From assembly GCA_945861995.1 (NCBI GenBank), contig CAMAWZ010000119.1, positions 1 to 7,214 on the forward strand: a stretch of 7,214 bases of DNA. Direction: 5' to 3'. Source of the stretch: Pseudorhodobacter antarcticus (GTDB taxonomy: Bacteria > Pseudomonadota > Alphaproteobacteria > Rhodobacterales > Rhodobacteraceae). Numbering within the stretch: position 1 is the stretch's first letter; the number at the start of each line of letters is the position of its first letter. This document shows, piece by piece, positions 1 through 6,460 of the stretch. The notes below the pieces were generated by a model, which worked only from the letters and a program-made list of their open reading frames with translations, had not been told where the DNA came from and ran no database searches. Both the position numbers and the translations under genes were made by a program.

Positions 1-567
1 AATGGCTATGACATTTTTCAGCGCCCCGCCCAGTTCTGCGCCCAGAATATCGGGCGACAACTACACCCGCAGCGTGGGGGTGGACAGCAGTTCCTGCAAT
101 GCCGCCGCTTGCGGTGCGCGGTAAGCAAAGGTCAGCGCAGTTGGCAGACCGCGCGCAATATCGGCGGCAAAACTGGGGCCCGTCAGCACGCCAATATCTG
201 CATCAGGATACGCCATTGCCACCACCGCGCTTGGCCCTTTAAGGGTGGTTAAATCCACCCCTTTGCAACAGGCAATCAGGGGCTGGTTTGAAAATGCTTG
301 GGGATGATTTTGCAAAAAATTGGCCAAAGATTGCATCGGCATAGCAAGCAGCAGCGCCTGCGTCCCCGCCAAATCGGCGGCACTTGCCGTGATCTGTAAG
401 CTGGCAGGAAAGCGCGCGCCCGCCAGATAGCGCGCATTTTCGCCAGCGGTTTGCATCGCGCGCGCTTGGCCATCGTCGCGCGCCCACAACACAACATCCA
501 GCCCCTTACGGGCCAAAGCAATCGCCAGCGCCGTGCCAAATGCCCCTGCGCCCGCGATGCCAATCAT
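1..567 (-). pseudogene. gpsA: Glycerol-3-phosphate dehydrogenase [NAD(P)+], 5' part, interrupted by an in-frame amber codon
   Basis: GpsA is the cytosolic enzyme that reduces dihydroxyacetone phosphate to sn-glycerol-3-phosphate for phospholipid synthesis. The ATG at 567-565 starts MIGIAGAGAFGTAL, a Rossmann GxGxxG motif at residues 6-11. CCKGVD with Lys102 and TGPSFA (129-134) are further family motifs. The start is fixed by the Rossmann motif and by a 4-bp ATGA overlap with the tsaD stop, with purine-rich GGGGGCGAAGG just upstream. Codon 169 (minus-strand TAG, positions 61-63) is a stop where relatives have Tyr (LRVY/LRLY). The same frame then reads LSPDILGAELGGALKNVIAI to the window edge, which is classic GpsA including the conserved catalytic-type Lys (residue 184 in read-through numbering). 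As written the product would be 168 aa, lacking that lysine and the C-terminal domain. A sequencing error, a real nonsense mutation, or suppression are all possible. The gene continues beyond position 1. Confidence 0.9.
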
Positions 568-1658
568 GCCTTCGCCCCCTTTTTGCCAGACCCAATCATT
601 GGCGCGGCAGTGGCATCCAGCGGCCAGCGCGGGCGGGCGATCAGGTCTTCGGGGGGGGATCCACCCGTGCGAAACATCTCTATCCCCGCCCAAGCGATCA
701 TGGCGGCATTATCGGTGCACAGGCGCAGTGGCGGTGTGAAAAAGGCCGTACCCATATCGGCGCAAACAGCTTCCAGCCGCGTTCGAATAGACTGGTTTGC
801 GGCAACACCGCCCGCAACGGCAAAGACGGGCTGCGCAGGGTTCAGCGCAAGATAATCGGCCAAGGCACGGCGGGTTTTTTCGGCCAGAATATCTGCCACG
901 GCTGCCTGAAACCCTGCACACAAATCGCGGCGGTCTTGCACAGTTAGGCCTGATTTTTCGGCGATAATCGCATCGCGGGCGCGCAAAACGGCTGTTTTCA
1001 AACCTGAAAACGACATATCGCACCCCGCCCGATCCAGCAGCGGACGCGGAAAGCCAAACCGCCGCGCGTCGCCAAAAACCGCGTGTTGTTCGACATTCGG
1101 GCCGCCTGGTTGCGGCAGGGCCAGCAGCTTGGCGATTTTGTCAAACGCCTCGCCCGGCGCGTCATCAATCGTGCCGCCCAGGCGTGAAAACTGGCGCGGG
1201 CCGTGAACGATCAGAAACTGGCAATGCCCGCCCGACACCAGCAGCATCAGATACGGAAACGCGATCCCATCCGTCAGGCGCGGCGTCAGCGCATGGCCCG
1301 CCAGATGGTTGACCCCTATGAGGGGCAGGCCGCGCGCCGCAGCCAGCCCCTTGGCCAACATCACCCCCGACAAAACCCCGCCGATCAGACCTGGCCCCGA
1401 CGTGACCGCAATGGCGTCCAAACCGCCAAATCCAACCCCCGCTTGCGCCATCGCCATGCTGACGCAAATATCTAATCTTTCGGCATGGGCGCGGGCCGCA
1501 ATTTCGGGAACAACGCCGCCAAAGGGAGCGTGAAGGCTGGTCTGCCCTTCAACCACCGAAGACATAACCGCCCCGCGCGCGCCATCACCACGCACCACGG
1601 CGGCTGCGGTATCATCGCAGCTGGATTCACTTCCAAGGATCGTCAGTTCTTTGGCCAT
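564..1658 (-). CDS. tsaD: tRNA N6-adenosine threonylcarbamoyltransferase TsaD
   Basis: TsaD (formerly Gcp/YgjD) transfers the threonylcarbamoyl group from TC-AMP to A37 of ANN-reading tRNAs, working with TsaB and TsaE in the cytoplasm. From the ATG at 1658 the protein is 364 aa, normal for the family. Visible motifs are ESSCDDTAAAVV (11-22), the metal-binding HLAGH (118-122), VSGGHC (141-146), GGTIDDAPGEAFDK (161-174), FSGLK (217-221), GGVAANQ (283-289) and CTDNAAMIAW (314-323), so the ASKHA fold looks complete. A second ATG directly upstream (1661) is equally possible; AGG lies 6 nt before it. I chose 1658 because it gives the usual short N-terminus before the ESSCDD block. A Ser precedes the ESSCDD block where most homologues have Ile or Leu. 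The stop overlaps the gpsA start, so the two are probably cotranscribed and translationally coupled. hemD diverges from it across about 53 bp. Confidence 0.96.
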   Translation of the reverse strand: MAKELTILGSESSCDDTAAAVVRGDGARGAVMSSVVEGQTSLHAPFGGVVPEIAARAHAERLDICVSMAMAQAGVGFGGLDAIAVTSGPGLIGGVLSGVMLAKGLAAARGLPLIGVNHLAGHALTPRLTDGIAFPYLMLLVSGGHCQFLIVHGPRQFSRLGGTIDDAPGEAFDKIAKLLALPQPGGPNVEQHAVFGDARRFGFPRPLLDRAGCDMSFSGLKTAVLRARDAIIAEKSGLTVQDRRDLCAGFQAAVADILAEKTRRALADYLALNPAQPVFAVAGGVAANQSIRTRLEAVCADMGTAFFTPPLRLCTDNAAMIAWAGIEMFRTGGSPPEDLIARPRWPLDATAAPMIGSGKKGAKA

Positions 1659-1675
1659 CATCCCAAACCTGCGCG

Positions 1676-1704
1676 TTGCGCAATATGCGGCAAAGCGGTA
1701 ACAC
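1676..1704 (+). promoter_or_regulatory. Candidate hemD promoter
   Basis: TTGCGC (1676-1681) and TAACAC (1699-1704) are separated by 17 bp in the 53-bp gap between the divergent tsaD and hemD starts. Transcription would begin about 7 nt after the -10, almost on the hemD ATG at 1712, giving a leaderless or near-leaderless message. That fits the lack of a clear Shine-Dalgarno before this ATG. Both hexamers are only partial matches to a sigma-70 consensus. Confidence 0.3.
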
Positions 1705-1711
1705 TTTGGCC

Positions 1712-2413
1712 ATGACACAGCAATCCCGCCCCAACCTGCTGCTGACACGGCCCGATGCGCAAAGCCAGCGCTTTGCGGGCGAGGTTGCAGCGCGATTTGG
1801 CGCGATGGAGGTGGTGATCTCGCCCCTACTGGTGCCGCGATTTTTGCCTGCCACGCCGCCCAGTGGGATGGATGGCGTGATCTTTACGTCCGAGACGGGG
1901 GTGGCAGCGGCAGTGGCTGCGGGGGTGCGCGCACAGGGCGAACCTGCCTATTGCGTGGGCGCGCGCACGGCAACGGCGGCGCGGCTGGCGGGGTTTGATG
2001 CGCGCGACGCGCAGGGTGATTGGCAAGACGTGGCCGCGTTGATCATGCGCGAGGGCGGGCAGAAATCTTTGGCATTTTTGTGCGCGCGCGAGGCGGCACA
2101 TCATTTGCAAACCGCGCTGACTGTTGCCGGCCACACTATCGCGCGGATCGAAGCTTATACCCAAGACAGATTGACCCTGAATGATCAGGCGCAGGCGCTG
2201 CTTGCAGGCGCGCGGCCTGTAATTCTGCCTCTGTTTTCGCCCCGTTCGGCGCAGGTGTTTTGCGCGCAGGCGCAGCCCACAGCGCCAATTTATCTGCTGG
2301 GCCTAAGCGTGGCGGTGACGGATGCCTTTACCTTGCCCTTTGCGCGCAAAGCTGTCGCGCATCGGCCAAACTCCGCCGCTTTGCTGGACGCTTTTGCCGA
2401 AGTGATGGATTAA
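1712..2413 (+). CDS. hemD: Uroporphyrinogen-III synthase
   Basis: HemD cyclises hydroxymethylbilane to uroporphyrinogen III with inversion of ring D, the branch point for heme, siroheme, cobalamin and, in phototrophic relatives, bacteriochlorophyll. The 233-aa product has the family length and layout: LLLTRPDAQSQRFA near the N-terminus (10-22), FTSETGVAAA (58-67), the YCVGARTATAA segment with AGF (80-95), LFSPRSA (174-180) in the second lobe, and the C-terminal helix ending HRPNSAALLDAF (217-228). HemD is poorly conserved, so the call rests on this pattern plus the neighbouring hemY. The ATG at 1712 was chosen over an in-frame TTG at 1676 because the family begins a few residues before the LLLTRP motif and the TTG overlaps a candidate -35. 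It diverges from tsaD; no hemC lies directly upstream. The Mic60-like gene follows after 81 bp. Confidence 0.92.
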   Translation: MTQQSRPNLLLTRPDAQSQRFAGEVAARFGAMEVVISPLLVPRFLPATPPSGMDGVIFTSETGVAAAVAAGVRAQGEPAYCVGARTATAARLAGFDARDAQGDWQDVAALIMREGGQKSLAFLCAREAAHHLQTALTVAGHTIARIEAYTQDRLTLNDQAQALLAGARPVILPLFSPRSAQVFCAQAQPTAPIYLLGLSVAVTDAFTLPFARKAVAHRPNSAALLDAFAEVMD

Positions 2414-2436
2414 ACGCGCGGGGCCATCGTGCATCC

Positions 2437-2465
2437 TTGAAGCGCGGCGCATTCGTGCTTAGGCT
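2437..2465 (+). promoter_or_regulatory. Weak candidate promoter before the Mic60-like gene
   Basis: TTGAAG (2437-2442) and TAGGCT (2460-2465) are 17 bp apart in the 81-bp gap between hemD and the next gene. The -35 keeps the TTG that matters most in alphaproteobacterial promoters; the -10 matches at only three positions. I see no hairpin terminator in the gap, so read-through from hemD is equally likely. Confidence 0.22.
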
Positions 2466-2494
2466 ATGGTAACATTGCCAGATTGGATGCGACA

Positions 2495-3556
2495 ATGGCC
2501 AGACGCAAGCCTACCACCCAAGATCAAGCGATTGAAACGGCAGGTGAAACTGCTGACCAAACCGCGTTTAAAGCGGTTGCCGATGCTGAACCGCCCTTGG
2601 CGGCGCAAGCGTCAGATACCCCAATCGCCAAAGCTGCGCCCGTAAAACCTAAGTCAATGACGCCTCTATCATTGGTTTTGGGGGCGGTTCTTGGCATGGG
2701 TGCGGCGGCCCTGGGTTATGGGGCTGCGCTGAACTTTCCGCTGACAGGCGCTGCGCCTGCAAGCGTTGACAATGGCGCATTAGCCGAAGTTACCACCAAG
2801 ATGGACGCAGTTGAAGCGGGCCTTCAATCGCGAATCGCTGCACTTGAATCCGTCCCTGTCGTTTCAACTGACACGTCCGCGCTGCAGGCGCGCATTGCCG
2901 CGCTAGAGGCTAAACTTGCCGCAGTGCCGCCCAATAACGAGTTGCGCGCGGAGTTGGCCGATATTCGCGCAAAACTGGCCCAGTCTGACCCAGCCCCTGC
3001 GATAAAAGCTGCCATTGCCGCGCAAATGGGCGCTGTGGAAAAAACCGCGCAGGATATGGTGGCACGTGTCAGCGATGCGGCAAACCAAGCGGCCCGCCTT
3101 TCGGCGATGACACTGCTGCAGGCCGCACTGGATACTGGCGCGCCCTATGCCTCGGCTGCGGCGCAAATCGCTTTGCCCGAAGTGCTGGCTGCCCATGCTG
3201 AAACGGGCATTCCCAGCCTGACCTATTTGCGTGACACCTTTCCCGATGCCGCCCGCGCGGGGTTGGACTCTGCCCTGACAACCAATATGGGAGCAACGTG
3301 GAGCGAGCGGATCGCCAATTTTCTGCGCAGCCAGACGGGTGCGCGCGCGCTGACCCCGCGCGAGGGAGCCGACCCTGATGCAGTTCTATCGCGCATTGAT
3401 GCAGCGTTAAATGGGGCCGATATGCAGGCGGTGGTTGCCGAACTTGCTGTCCTGCCCGCAGCGGCCCAAAGCACGATGCAAGTTTGGATAGATCAGGCCA
3501 AACTGCGCGCCAACGCCTTGGCCGCCTTTGCCAAGCTGACCAAAGAAGGGATGTAG
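2495..3556 (+). CDS. Mic60/mitofilin-like inner-membrane protein (COG4223-type)
   Basis: The predicted 353-aa protein has a basic and polar, Ala/Thr/Glu-rich cytoplasmic N-terminus (1-54) and one transmembrane helix (about 57-79, rich in Gly and Ala). A heptad-like coiled coil follows (about 95-165, with two QxRIAALE repeats near 111-118 and 131-138). A helical C-terminal domain (about 180-353) matches the general mitofilin/Mic60 layout. Alphaproteobacterial Mic60 homologues are known to be encoded beside hemY in heme gene clusters and to shape intracytoplasmic or inner-membrane folds, contacting outer-membrane proteins. That role here is inferred from architecture and position. The start is ATG 2495, with GGA seven bases upstream; an in-frame TTG at 2483 would add four residues. 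The stop lies 3 bp before hemY, so the two are certainly one transcription unit. Codon use matches the neighbours. Confidence 0.85.
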   Translation: MARRKPTTQDQAIETAGETADQTAFKAVADAEPPLAAQASDTPIAKAAPVKPKSMTPLSLVLGAVLGMGAAALGYGAALNFPLTGAAPASVDNGALAEVTTKMDAVEAGLQSRIAALESVPVVSTDTSALQARIAALEAKLAAVPPNNELRAELADIRAKLAQSDPAPAIKAAIAAQMGAVEKTAQDMVARVSDAANQAARLSAMTLLQAALDTGAPYASAAAQIALPEVLAAHAETGIPSLTYLRDTFPDAARAGLDSALTTNMGATWSERIANFLRSQTGARALTPREGADPDAVLSRIDAALNGADMQAVVAELAVLPAAAQSTMQVWIDQAKLRANALAAFAKLTKEGM

Positions 3557-3559
3557 CGG

Positions 3560-5017
3560 ATGCTCTGGTCGCTGCTAAAGGTTGTGCTGTTTGTCGCATT
3601 TGTGGCGGCGCTTAGTTTTGCCGCGACCTTGCTGCAAAATACCCAAGCAGGTCTGCGCATTGCCTATGCCGGGTGGGAGTTTCACCTTGGCCCGTTGCAG
3701 GCCACAATTGTACTGCTTGTCCTTTTGGCGGCGCTGTGGCTGTTGATGCGCGGGGTTGGTCTGTTGGTGGCGACATTGCGCTTTGTGACGGGCGATGAGA
3801 CGGCCCTGTCGCGCTATTTTGATCGGAACCGTGAACGCAAGGGCTATGCCGCGCTGAACGAAGGGTTGATCGCGCTGGCATCGGGCGAAGGGCGGCTTGC
3901 CCTGCTGCGCGCCCAGCGGGCCGAGAAGTATTTGGGCAAGCCCGAAATCACCGCCCTGCTGGTGGCCCAAGCGGCCGAAGTGGCGGGCGATTCGGCGCGC
4001 GCGACGGCGGCTTATAAAACTCTGCTGTCCAATGACAGCACCCGCTTTGTTGGCGTGCGCGGATTGCTGAAACAAAAGCTGGCCGAAGGCGATCGTGACA
4101 CCGCGCTAAAGCTGGCACAAAAGGCGTTTGAACTGCGCCCTAAACACACCGAAACACAGGATATTTTGCTGCAATTACAATCGGATAGTGCCGATTGGGC
4201 AGGCGCGCGGGCCACGTTGGGGGCCAAGGCGCGCGGCGGCAGTCTGCCAAAGGATGTGTTCCGCCGCCGCGATGCTGTAATGGCGCTGCAGCAGGCCAAA
4301 GGGATTTTGGACGATGGCGCCAGCATCGAGGCGCGCGAAGCGGCGATTGATGCGAACAAAAAGTCGCCCGATCTGATTCCCGCCGCCGCCATGGCCGCCC
4401 GCGCGCTAATTGAAAAAGGCGATACCAAAACCGCCGAGCGGATTTTGAAAAAGGCCTATGCGGCGCTGCCTCATCCAGATTTGGCCACCGCCTATGCCGA
4501 AATTGCCCCCGATGAATCGCCATCCGCGCGCGTGAAACGCATGGGCGCGCTGCTGGATACAGCGCCAAACAGCGACGAATCCCGACTTGCCCGCGCAGAA
4601 TTGCTGATTGCCGCCGAGGATTTCCCTGCCGCGCGCCGCGCGCTGGGCGATTTGATTGAAACCACCCCCACAACCCGCGCCTGCGTAATTATGGCGGCGA
4701 TTGAACGGGGCGAAGGCAGCAATGAGGCCGTCATTCGCGGGTGGATGTCGCGCGCGCTGATCGCCCCGCGCGGCCCGCAATGGTGCTGCGATGCCTGCCA
4801 AGCGATCCATTCCGAATGGCTGCCCACCTGCACCAATTGCCACGGCTTTGACACCCTATCATGGCGCGCGCCCAACGAAAAATCAGGCTCCAGCGCCACG
4901 GGGGCCGAACTGCTGCCGCTGATGGTGGAAAGGCCTGCTAAGGGCAAGGCAGACGCGGCTGACGTGGCCGAGGATGACGTCATCGACCTTGCCAGCGTAG
5001 CAAGGTCTGCAAACTAA
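3560..5017 (+). CDS. hemY: HemY-type TPR membrane protein with C-terminal zinc-ribbon-like motif
   Basis: This is the HemY of the proteobacterial hem cluster (HemY_N domain), not the protoporphyrinogen oxidase of Gram-positives. Its biochemical role in heme synthesis is unsettled; it is thought to scaffold heme enzymes at the inner membrane. The 485-aa protein has two transmembrane helices (about 3-26 and 47-72) and the conserved stretch after them (RYFDRNRERKGYAALNEGL, 85-103). TPR-like helical pairs follow from about 105 to 400 (for example around 142-156, 178-193 and 283-300). Near the C-terminus C410-x2-C413 and C424-x2-C427 bracket a ribbon-like segment followed by GFDTLSW, resembling the rubredoxin-like ribbon of LapB/YciM. 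The tail (440-485) is acidic and probably disordered. The start is ATG 3560, with GAAGGG nine bases upstream inside the end of the preceding gene. Confidence 0.9.
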   Translation: MLWSLLKVVLFVAFVAALSFAATLLQNTQAGLRIAYAGWEFHLGPLQATIVLLVLLAALWLLMRGVGLLVATLRFVTGDETALSRYFDRNRERKGYAALNEGLIALASGEGRLALLRAQRAEKYLGKPEITALLVAQAAEVAGDSARATAAYKTLLSNDSTRFVGVRGLLKQKLAEGDRDTALKLAQKAFELRPKHTETQDILLQLQSDSADWAGARATLGAKARGGSLPKDVFRRRDAVMALQQAKGILDDGASIEAREAAIDANKKSPDLIPAAAMAARALIEKGDTKTAERILKKAYAALPHPDLATAYAEIAPDESPSARVKRMGALLDTAPNSDESRLARAELLIAAEDFPAARRALGDLIETTPTTRACVIMAAIERGEGSNEAVIRGWMSRALIAPRGPQWCCDACQAIHSEWLPTCTNCHGFDTLSWRAPNEKSGSSATGAELLPLMVERPAKGKADAADVAEDDVIDLASVARSAN

Positions 5018-5046
5018 GGCGGCTAATGAAACCCGCCCGCATTTTC
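5018..5046 (+). terminator. Weak candidate terminator after hemY
   Basis: GGCGG (5018-5022) can pair with CCGCC (5033-5037) across a 10-nt loop, and a short T run (TTTT, 5042-5045) follows a few bases later. The stem is short and the loop large, so this is a marginal intrinsic terminator. Its position directly after the hemY stop is the main support. Confidence 0.3.
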
Positions 5047-5050
5047 CATC

Positions 5051-5079
5051 TTGCCTAAGCCCCCCCGCGCCTGTATCGC
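5051..5079 (+). promoter_or_regulatory. Candidate promoter of tRNA-Thr
   Basis: TTGCCT (5051-5056) and TATCGC (5074-5079) are separated by 17 bp that include a C-rich run. A start near 5086 would leave a short 5' leader before the tRNA at 5095. Spacing is ideal; both hexamers are partial matches. Confidence 0.4.
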
Positions 5080-5094
5080 AGCGACCAGAAGGAT

Positions 5095-5170
5095 GCCGCT
5101 GTAGCTCAGCTGGTAGAGCACGTCATTCGTAATGATGGGGTCGGGGGTTCGAGTCCCTTCAGCGGCACCA
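5095..5170 (+). tRNA. tRNA-Thr(CGU), CCA encoded
   Basis: A complete cloverleaf can be folded by eye. The acceptor GCCGCTG (5095-5101) pairs perfectly with CAGCGGC (5160-5166). The D-stem is GCTC/GAGC and the anticodon stem is CGTCA/TGATG, with loop TTCGTAA giving anticodon CGT (5128-5130), read as CGU for ACG threonine codons. The T-stem GGGGG/CCCTT contains two G-T wobbles around loop TTCGAGT. Discriminator A5167 is followed by encoded CCA (5168-5170). The gene is intact although an integrase element abuts its 3' end. The final 16 nt (5155-5170: T-stem 3' strand, acceptor 3' strand, A, CCA) are also the outer end of the inverted repeat, so this part may have been supplied by the incoming element. 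Confidence 0.97.
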
Positions 5171-5253
5171 CTTCTCCCGACAGAAGTCTTGGTAAACATC
5201 TGATAACGCTCATTAAATATCTCTGGGATGATCCCGGACGGCTGGAGCGTAGA
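5155..5253 (+). repeat. Left copy of 99-bp inverted repeat (tRNA 3' end plus arm; att-like)
   Basis: This segment is the reverse complement of 6461-6559 over 99 positions with no gap and one mismatch (A5182 here, G in the other copy). It starts exactly at the first base of the 3' strand of the tRNA-Thr T-stem and ends 5 bp before the integrase start codon. It contains the tRNA 3' end (5155-5170) and an 83-bp arm. The arm has a small palindrome ACTTCT-N6-AGAAGT (5170-5187), a second one GGGAT-G-ATCCC (5225-5235), an AT-rich centre, and GGAG (5244-5247), the likely ribosome site of the integrase. The tRNA identity block is the usual tyrosine-recombinase crossover region, so this copy is probably attL. 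Confidence 0.95.
5189..5218 (+). promoter_or_regulatory. Candidate integrase promoter inside the left repeat
   Basis: TTGGTA (5189-5194) and TTAAAT (5213-5218), 18 bp apart, lie in the AT-rich centre of the repeat, followed by GGAG (5244-5247) and the TTG start at 5259. Because the sequence is repeated in inverse at 6496-6525, the same promoter would also fire leftward from the right end, antisense to the integrase. Confidence 0.33.
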
Positions 5254-5258
5254 CCAAA

Positions 5259-6458
5259 TTGAAGACCAATCGGGCACCATACACCTTCCAAAAAGACGGC
5301 TACTTCTACTTTTCCAGAAGAATTCCCTCGGACCTCAGGGGGAGCTACCAAACAGACAGAATTGTTGAAGCCCTACGAACGAAGTCAGCTCAATTAGCTC
5401 GGGGTCGGGCGATGATGGCCGCAGCGAAACTAGATGAGTACTGGTCTCATTTGAGACTGAGCCAGACAGATTTGCCGGGTCGTAAGTTCCTTCTGCAGGC
5501 ACAAGAGGCTTACCAGAGGGCCTCAGCGCCAAGACACAAGATCGTGCAGGAAAAGGAGACAGGGTCCAAGATTGTGTCTCCGAGCCTTGCAGAGGCACTA
5601 ATCCATTACATAGCTCAAAAGGGTGCGGGTCGCGTTGACACCTTTAGAAGGGCTGCTGAGAGGGCCTGTGGCTATCTTGTAGATGCGGCGGGGGGAAAGC
5701 CTTTGTCGGACTACACAAGAGCAGATGCTTTGGCACTCAGGGATTACTTGGTGGCAAAAGGACTGTCTGGATCGTCGATCACACGCATCTTGGGAAGCAT
5801 TAGGGCGGTCATCAACTTCAACATAGGCGAACTTGCACTGAGCCACGGCAATCCATTTGTCTCGGTCTATTATGATCGCAGTCGTGGCGTGACAAAGCGT
5901 GCAACAATTCCTGCGGATGTTATTCGGAACCTGCAGGGCAAATGCAAATCTGTGAACGACGAAAAGAGATGGTTGATTGTGATGGTCTCGGACAGCGGGG
6001 CCAGACTCGGTGAAGTTGCTGGGTTGTTGCGTGGCGACATCGTTCTGAATGCACAGGTCCCACACATTATGATTAGGCCCCATCCATGGCGTTCGTTGAA
6101 GACCAAGGGGAGCGAGAGACGGGTACCACTCGTTGGGGCTGCGCTATGGGCGGCAGAAAGCATTCTGGCTCAGGAAACTGGAAGTGAGTTTGCTTTCCCG
6201 CTCTACAATAAATCGCCATCGACCAACGCAAACTCTGCCAGCGGTGCATTGAACAAATGGCTCAAGGTGCAGACGGGCGAGGATTACACGATCCATGGGT
6301 TCCGGCATGCCATGCGGGATAGACTGCGAGCCGTGGAGTGCCCCTCAGATGTCGTTGACCAGATTGGTGGTTGGATCACGGAAGGTGTGGGGCAGGGCTA
6401 TGGCGAAGGCTATTCCATAGACGTCATGGCGAAATGGCTGAGAAAGATTGTGTCGTGA
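5259..6458 (+). CDS. Site-specific tyrosine recombinase (phage-type integrase)
   Basis: The predicted 399-aa integrase would catalyse strand exchange at the tRNA-Thr site. The N-terminus (YTFQKDGYFYFSRRIPSDLR, 8-27) is the arm-binding-type domain seen in many alphaproteobacterial phage-like integrases (DUF6538 type). A SAM-like core-binding domain spans about 107-200, and the catalytic domain about 215-399. The active set is complete: Arg249 in GARLGE, Lys283 in KTKGSERRVPL, His346 and Arg349 in HGFRH, Trp372 in GGW at the second-His position, and nucleophile Tyr381 by spacing (Tyr385 is the alternative). So it should be active. The start is TTG 5259: an in-frame TAG at 5250 excludes longer versions, the first ATG is about 50 codons inside the conserved domain, and GGAG sits 11 bases upstream. 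The stop falls 2 bp before the right repeat, so the gene fills the cassette exactly. GC and codon use differ from the housekeeping genes. No excisionase gene is visible. Confidence 0.95.
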   Translation: MKTNRAPYTFQKDGYFYFSRRIPSDLRGSYQTDRIVEALRTKSAQLARGRAMMAAAKLDEYWSHLRLSQTDLPGRKFLLQAQEAYQRASAPRHKIVQEKETGSKIVSPSLAEALIHYIAQKGAGRVDTFRRAAERACGYLVDAAGGKPLSDYTRADALALRDYLVAKGLSGSSITRILGSIRAVINFNIGELALSHGNPFVSVYYDRSRGVTKRATIPADVIRNLQGKCKSVNDEKRWLIVMVSDSGARLGEVAGLLRGDIVLNAQVPHIMIRPHPWRSLKTKGSERRVPLVGAALWAAESILAQETGSEFAFPLYNKSPSTNANSASGALNKWLKVQTGEDYTIHGFRHAMRDRLRAVECPSDVVDQIGGWITEGVGQGYGEGYSIDVMAKWLRKIVS

Positions 6459-6460
6459 GC

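Noticed and set aside
1203..1715. Plus-strand open frames opposite tsaD
   Set aside because: They are antisense to a complete, motif-rich tsaD in high-GC DNA, where such frames are expected by chance.
5023..5280. Minus-strand open frame across tRNA-Thr and the left repeat
   Set aside because: It reads antisense through a complete tRNA and repeats as part of another frame in the right copy; it is a shadow of the inverted repeat, not a gene.
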